From Euperipatoides rowelli (Eukaryota; Onychophora; Udeonychophora; Euonychophora; Peripatopsidae), in NCBI GenBank assembly GCA_003024985.2, contig PXIH01S0103322.1: DNA of 12,348 nucleotides. One strand, written 5' to 3'. How positions within the stretch are numbered: the first letter of the stretch is position 1; every line of letters begins with the position of its first letter. Below the pieces are notes generated by a model. The model saw nothing but the letters and a program-made list of their open reading frames with translations. It had not been told where the DNA came from and searched no databases. Shown in pieces: positions 8,900 through 12,348 of the stretch. The position numbers and the translations under genes were made by a program.

Positions 8900-9126
8900 C
8901 TCTCCAGCTATTATAGAAGCTGAGAAAAATGCATTTTTGTAACCAGTAATTTAGTTTTTTACACTTTTTCTATTTTTTTACCAATCCCTAAACAAAAAAC
9001 AAAGTGGCTGAAAAATTTGAAAAAAATATTTTATTGTATCATTTCATGGGTAGAACCAATTATGTGAATTTCACTAAAATTGGTGATAGTCAAGTTGTGA
9101 GGTTTGTTGATTTGACATGGAATGAC
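8900..9126 (-). repeat. Right inverted repeat of candidate DNA transposon
   Basis: Inverted counterpart of 2949-3171, with the outer 21 bases (9106-9126) identical to 2949-2969 in reverse complement. The inner boundary CTCTCCAGCT at 8900 pairs with AGCTGGAGAG at 3162-3171. Allowing for the B-D join, the two repeats are about 2.9 kb apart. Confidence 0.8.
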
Positions 9127-9648
9127 CCAATTGTTCATTTATGCTAGCATTAATTTGTAACTGCAATATTGAATGTATCAGTTCAAGATTTAATTTTTAT
9201 TCACCCACTCATTCCTTATACAACACCCATATTCCCATCCACTCTGTAAATACAAATCCACTGAGCCTGAAATTTTAATAGATTTATACTGTATGTCTAA
9301 CAGCAATACAGCATTAATATAATTTTAGACCTCCAAGTTTACCAAAACTGGATTTATAAGGACTCTATAAATTTGAAAGAAAATATTCAATAGCATGGAT
9401 AAATAAAAAGGGTATAAAAACATATGGCCTATTATTCCTTCACAAGTTAAAAACTTTTCTAGAATCTCTACTAAAATCTGGCTACAACCTACAAATTTAA
9501 TAAACTTTTTATTTGAGTCAGACCAGTTATTAAATGCATTTTCCTTCAATCCTAAATATAACTCAAAGTTTAGACAGCATTTCCACATCCCAACTTATTA
9601 TATCTATACCATATTTTGTGATTTAAATAAGACAATGACATATTTGAC
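9127..9648. other. AT-rich sequence, probable start of POLH intron 1 (minus strand)
   Basis: It follows the splice donor of the polymerase eta exon on the minus strand. No second exon of that gene is recognisable here. A minus-strand frame at 9325-9588 has no recognisable content. Confidence 0.55.
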
Positions 9649-9654
9649 ACTTAC
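9649..9654 (-). promoter_or_regulatory. Splice donor of POLH first coding exon
   Basis: On the minus strand the exon ends ...GGGGGCGG and is followed by GTAAGT, a full-consensus donor. The codon for the third glycine of the conserved KGGG is split after its second base (phase 2). The position matches where the family alignment would otherwise run into a stop. Confidence 0.85.
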
Positions 9655-9779
9655 CCGCCCCCTTTCCAAGGATTGTACTGCACAACAGCACATGGCTTTC
9701 CTTTTGCTGATGGAAATTTCCGTTGCTCCACTTGAACATAGAAACAATCCATATCGATTAATACAATTATTCGATCCAT
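9655..9779 (-). CDS. POLH: DNA polymerase eta, first coding exon
   Basis: DNA polymerase eta is the Y-family polymerase that copies past UV-induced thymine dimers in the nucleus. This exon encodes 41 residues plus two bases. It contains IDMDCFYVQVEQR (residues 8-20) and KPCAVVQY followed by WKGG, which aligns without gaps to the vertebrate N-terminus as I remember it. Asp9 matches the catalytic metal-binding Asp13 of human POLH, Gln34 matches human Gln38, and Tyr14 falls at the steric-gate position (Phe18 in human). ATG at 9779 is the start chosen, because an in-frame TAA lies 12 bases upstream. The exon is GC-richer than its surroundings. The following exons are not in this window, so gene integrity is unknown. 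A processed copy is excluded by the intact splice donor. Confidence 0.93.
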
Positions 9780-9804
9780 TGAAAGAATTTAATTCAACAA
9801 ATTG

Positions 9805-9987
9805 ATTAGTTCTATAAGTTATTTTCTTCATTGGAATTGTATTAAACATATTAAAATGAAAAGTGTGTTCTATTTGTCATTACACAATGCTCAGAATTGA
9901 TTCCTGGAAGAAAAAAAATTATATTCTAGACTAATTAAAGATTTAGAAAATATTTAAGAAATCTGAAAGAAAAACGTATCACTATAA
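9805..9987 (+). repeat. Dispersed repeat, second copy, left half
   Basis: Matches about 2192-2337, with a roughly 25-base extra segment around 9890-9920. It starts only about 25 bases upstream of the POLH start codon (minus strand), so it forms the gene's 5' region. It is broken at 9987 by an inserted transposon, and its other half is at 11914-12125. Confidence 0.72.
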
Positions 9988-10052
9988 CGGCCATTCCAAA
10001 GTAACGGAGGTTACACGGGGACATGGTAGAATCTCTTTAAATAATATTTACA
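9988..10052 (+). mobile_element. Inserted DNA transposon, left end
   Basis: Begins with CGGCCATTCCAAA (9988-10000), the exact inverse of 11897-11909, and is preceded by ATAA (9984-9987), the same four bases that follow the other end (11910-11913). The first 40 bases are clearly GC-richer than their neighbours. Only 65 bases are visible before the gap. I cannot name the superfamily from a 13-bp terminus and a 4-bp duplication. Confidence 0.75.
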
Positions 10053-10053
10053 N
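10053..10053. other. Assembly gap (single N), D/E junction
   Basis: The left side ends inside a transposon whose other end is after the N at 11787. The right side repeats the end of contig C. The junction is probably false. Confidence 0.9.
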
Positions 10054-10085
10054 ACAAATGTTATGTATAGGTTTTTGTCTATCCT
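10054..10085 (+). repeat. 32-bp contig-start duplicate, identical to 6951-6982
   Basis: This is the start of contig E and repeats the last 32 bases of contig C, marking the C-E join. Confidence 0.9.
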
Positions 10086-11786
10086 TTTAGGATACACTTT
10101 TTTTCTGTAGAGCAGAAACATTTATATAGTTTTATTATTCAGTCAGGCCATTTATTTTATTAGCCACTCTGTGTCCTAGAGTCTGCTTTAGAGCCTATAG
10201 TGCTCACTTATTTTATTTTTGTCTTACTGTGTAATTCTAGGGTTCTTCCTGTACAACTGAACTTTTCACTCGCTGGTAGAGGCATAATAACAGGCAGTAA
10301 TTGACCTTGGCATTAGTTCGCTATTTTCCTCATCTGTTTTAAGCATTTTGCTTCAGATGTTTGGTGCCATGCTTTGTGCTGGTTTACCTTGTTGGGTTCT
10401 ATGCTTTATGCTGGATTAACGTATTTTGGTCTTGTCTTCGAGAATGTACATCTCTGTACTTATGCATTTCAAATATATTTTTATTTTTTAGATTAGATAT
10501 CTAAATCCCTTTATTTAAACCCTTCATACATTAGCTAAGTCTCTAACCCAAAACATCTGTACTAGTTACAGTAGGATACCTTATATTTTCTCGTTTCTCT
10601 ATCGCAATACGGTTGATCCCTTTCAATTTGTTTAAACATTTTTGAGTCCATTTTTATCAAACCATAAGTTTTCCAAATTTATATTGGTTCTCAGAATGGC
10701 TTTCCTTACGTCCAGTTTGGAGGCCCGTGCTCCGCTATGATAAAGGTAAACTCTTACCAACAGACTACCCTCTATTGCTGGGTTAGCTAGCTAGAGATCG
10801 CTGTGGGTGTGAACGTATGATCTAGTTTCTCTTCGTTACACGATAGTGGGTGCCAGTAACGGACGCTCTCTCCAGAGGTTCAAAATCCGCTTCATGTTGG
10901 ATCACGCCAAACTTGGCCTTAAGCATAGTTAGTTCTCGAGACCAGCCATAAATTTGTTTCATCATCCAAAGTCTTTGGAAAATCTTATGTTCCCATTAAT
11001 CTTGCCCTCATACTTGTTAAAACTTATGAGTAGGGTCCCAACTTAAAATTTTTAGAATTTCTCAGAAATATATTTTATCGGAGATACCATCTAGTTTAAC
11101 ATTTTTGTTCAGTTATTGAACGTGTGTCTAGGACACCTTATCCCTTTTTCTTTCAAAATAAGTTTGAAAGTTAATTTAGTCTTTAGAAGACAAAAAAGCC
11201 CAAGTTAGGTTAAAGCCCCAACTAATTTTTTTTAAATTTTTTTCCACAACCCTGGAAATGATTCAAACATAAGTGTAGTGTCGGATTTACTCCACACGTT
11301 TACCGCTTTTAATCTTTTGATATGATCCCGGACAAAACAAAAACGCATTGTTTTGTTACCCTATTTCATTTTTATTTCCCAATGGTAAGATATTTATATA
11401 TATAGATACTTTATATATATTGTTTGAAACTTACCTAGTACCGGATTCCTTGTTTCAACTCTTATATGCATTTTCTCTTTCCTTTGAGACACTAGCATTA
11501 CTCCATTTCCTTTCATTTCTAATCTTCTTTATAAGTCATAGTTTCTCGCCATTGATAGTCCTGCCTATGAAACATTATCTGAGTGATCCTATTCGCTTAT
11601 AAGTGAAGATGTTGGCATCCGGATGTCTAACAACACAGATTCCATAGAGGCTTGGAGATGCAGATAATTTTTCATAGACGGTGATGGGACTCTTTAGCAA
11701 ATGAGAAAATTAACTATGATGAGTGGAGACAGATTATGAAATTTTATGCTAGTTCTTCTTCATTCTACTAGAGAACAAAATTCTGC
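10086..11786. other. Contig E: no recognisable gene
   Basis: Less AT-rich than the rest of the window, especially 10690-10950. I see no family motif on either strand. A minus-strand stretch at 10822-10995 is open for 58 codons but begins after a stop and has no recognisable content. A plus frame at 11348-11602 is made mostly of Phe, Leu, Ser and Ile. A weak two-unit tandem repeat (ATGCTTTGTGCTGGTTTA / ATGCTTTATGCTGGATTA, period about 32) lies at 10368-10420. By the proposed order this is downstream of the Gypsy remnant and could be retroelement or flanking DNA. Confidence 0.5.
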
Positions 11787-11787
11787 N
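11787..11787. other. Assembly gap (single N), E/F junction
   Basis: Contig F after the N continues the transposon and repeat begun in contig D, not contig E. Confidence 0.85.
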
Positions 11788-11909
11788 TAAATAAAAAAAA
11801 TTCTGGGTCATAAAAATATATATGACCTAGCATTCATTACATTAAAAAATTAATAATTTTACAAAACTTTACAATTTGTCCCTTGGTTTCACTTTTTTTG
11901 GAATGGCCG
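11788..11909 (+). mobile_element. Inserted DNA transposon, right end
   Basis: Ends with TTTGGAATGGCCG (11897-11909), the exact inverse of the terminus at 9988-10000, followed by the duplicated ATAA (11910-11913). The visible 122 bases are AT-rich and non-coding. Similarity to the left end does not extend past the 13 bases. The interior is lost in the gap, so the element's length and any transposase are unknown. Confidence 0.75.
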
Positions 11910-11913
11910 ATAA

Positions 11914-12125
11914 CCAGAAATGATAGATGTTGTTTTAATTATGAAATTCTATTTCATTTTAAAAGTTTAGAAGCTGTCTTGAAAAAAAAAATCAAATTTG
12001 AAAAAAAAAAAACACAGCTCGTATCTACCATGTACGAATTTCATCCGATGGATTCGGTTTGTATTTTTTCTTCAAATTATATTTGACTTGTTTTCAAATT
12101 AATTTAAATTCTAGAAAAAATGTTA
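11914..12125 (+). repeat. Dispersed repeat, second copy, right half
   Basis: Matches about 2341-2590: CAGAAATGATAGATGTTGTTTT, TTATGAAATTC, CTTGAAAAAA, ACAGCTCG, CTACCA and AATTTAAATTCTAGAAAAA appear in the same order. Small deletions relative to the first copy lie near 11935-11955. It completes the copy begun at 9805. Confidence 0.72.
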
Positions 12126-12143
12126 GTAGATAAAATACAGGCA

Positions 12144-12348
12144 TTCTGGAACACTTCGGTCATGCGCAGTAGGTCACTTTTCTAGAACACTTTCAGTCAT
12201 GCTCAGTAGTATAGGTGGTTCTGGAACACTTCCGAGCATGATCAATAGGTCACAGGCATTCTAAAACATTAGTACATTACCCATAATGCAAACTGTTCTA
12301 GAATTCTAAACACAATAACCATAATGCAAACTGTTCTAGAATTCTAAA
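12144..12348 (+). repeat. Tandem array of 36-40 bp units starting TTCT(A/G)GAA
   Basis: Units start at 12144, 12180, 12219, 12259, 12296 and 12334, giving periods of 36, 39, 40, 37 and 38 bases; the last is cut by the window end. The first three share TTCT(A/G)GAACACTT and a CATG(C/A)(G/T)CA(G/A)TAGG-like part. Later units replace this with CCATAATGCAAACTG, and the last two full periods are nearly identical. The array begins directly after the dispersed repeat and, by the proposed order, lies upstream of POLH. Confidence 0.85.

Larger units (their letters stand above)
6984..9126 (+). mobile_element. Candidate DNA transposon, right part (from 2949)
   Basis: This is the right portion of the element that begins at 2949. 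It carries the decayed gene at 7161-8632, a perfect hairpin at 8596-8640 and the right inverted repeat at 8900-9126. The gene points from the left end to the right end. With polymerase eta on the minus strand at 9655-9779, the whole element lies downstream of that exon in opposite orientation. A target-site duplication is not clear: AATT occurs at 2943-2946 and 9129-9132, each two bases outside the matched ends, which is suggestive only. Confidence 0.6.

Noticed and set aside
9325-9588. Minus-strand 87-codon frame
   Set aside because: No recognisable domain, and it lies in probable intron sequence. Length is unremarkable for this composition.
9604-9849. Minus-strand 81-codon frame
   Set aside because: It overlaps the POLH exon in another reading register. 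The family match is in the other frame and ends at a consensus splice donor.
10880-10891. tRNA-like B box (GGTTCAAAATCC) near 10880
   Set aside because: No matching A box at the right distance and no cloverleaf can be drawn.
10822-10995. Minus-strand open stretch of 58 codons in GC-richer part of contig E
   Set aside because: No recognisable motif and no splice or start support.
11348-11602. Plus-strand 84-codon frame in contig E
   Set aside because: Dominated by Phe, Leu, Ser and Ile, with no domain or conserved motif.
11700-11771. EF-hand-like string (KINYDEWRQIM) after a TTTAG acceptor-like site
   Set aside because: The calcium loop lacks the first acidic residues and the central glycine, and no upstream exon is seen. 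Probably chance.
11883-12086. Plus-strand 67-codon frame in contig F
   Set aside because: Crosses the transposon end and the dispersed repeat. The other repeat copy does not keep it open.
12144-12348. CRISPR array considered for the tandem units
   Set aside because: Units are contiguous and diverge gradually, without unique spacers, and the context is an animal genome.

Overview
This is a strongly AT-rich eukaryotic (animal) window. Polymerase eta, a Ty3/Gypsy retroelement, spliced-gene signals, long poly-A/T runs and a repeat-derived gene family that I associate from memory with arthropods and cnidarians all point to an invertebrate. An arthropod, perhaps a crustacean, is my best guess, but the species is not decided by the sequence. 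Almost no intact coding sequence is present. The only convincing host gene part is one exon.

The window is six contig pieces separated by single Ns at 1031, 4226, 6983, 10053 and 11787. Call them A (1-1030), B (1032-4225), C (4227-6982), D (6984-10052), E (10054-11786) and F (11788-12348). They appear to be interleaved. The last 54 bases of B equal the first 54 of D, and the last 32 bases of C equal the first 32 of E; both matches run exactly to the Ns. A and C carry successive parts of one Gypsy pol. D and F carry the two ends of one inserted transposon, including its target duplication. The physical orders are therefore most likely A-C-E and B-D-F, so features that seem far apart belong together.

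Path B-D-F: D holds the first coding exon of DNA polymerase eta on the minus strand (9655-9779) with a splice donor. The rest of D and all of B would lie downstream of it, in intron or later gene sequence. That sequence contains a candidate DNA transposon of about 3.4 kb (2949-4225 joined to 7038-9126). It has about 225-bp inverted ends and a decayed gene of an uncharacterised multi-copy family (7161-8632). Upstream of polymerase eta lies a roughly 370-bp repeat, also present intact at 2192-2590. This upstream copy is interrupted by a second transposon with 13-bp inverted ends and an ATAA duplication. F then ends in a tandem array of 36-40 bp units.

Path A-C-E: a broken Gypsy reverse transcriptase/RNase H (1-1030) and integrase C-terminus (4228-4660), followed by AT-rich sequence with only weak small reading frames, then E, where I recognise no gene.
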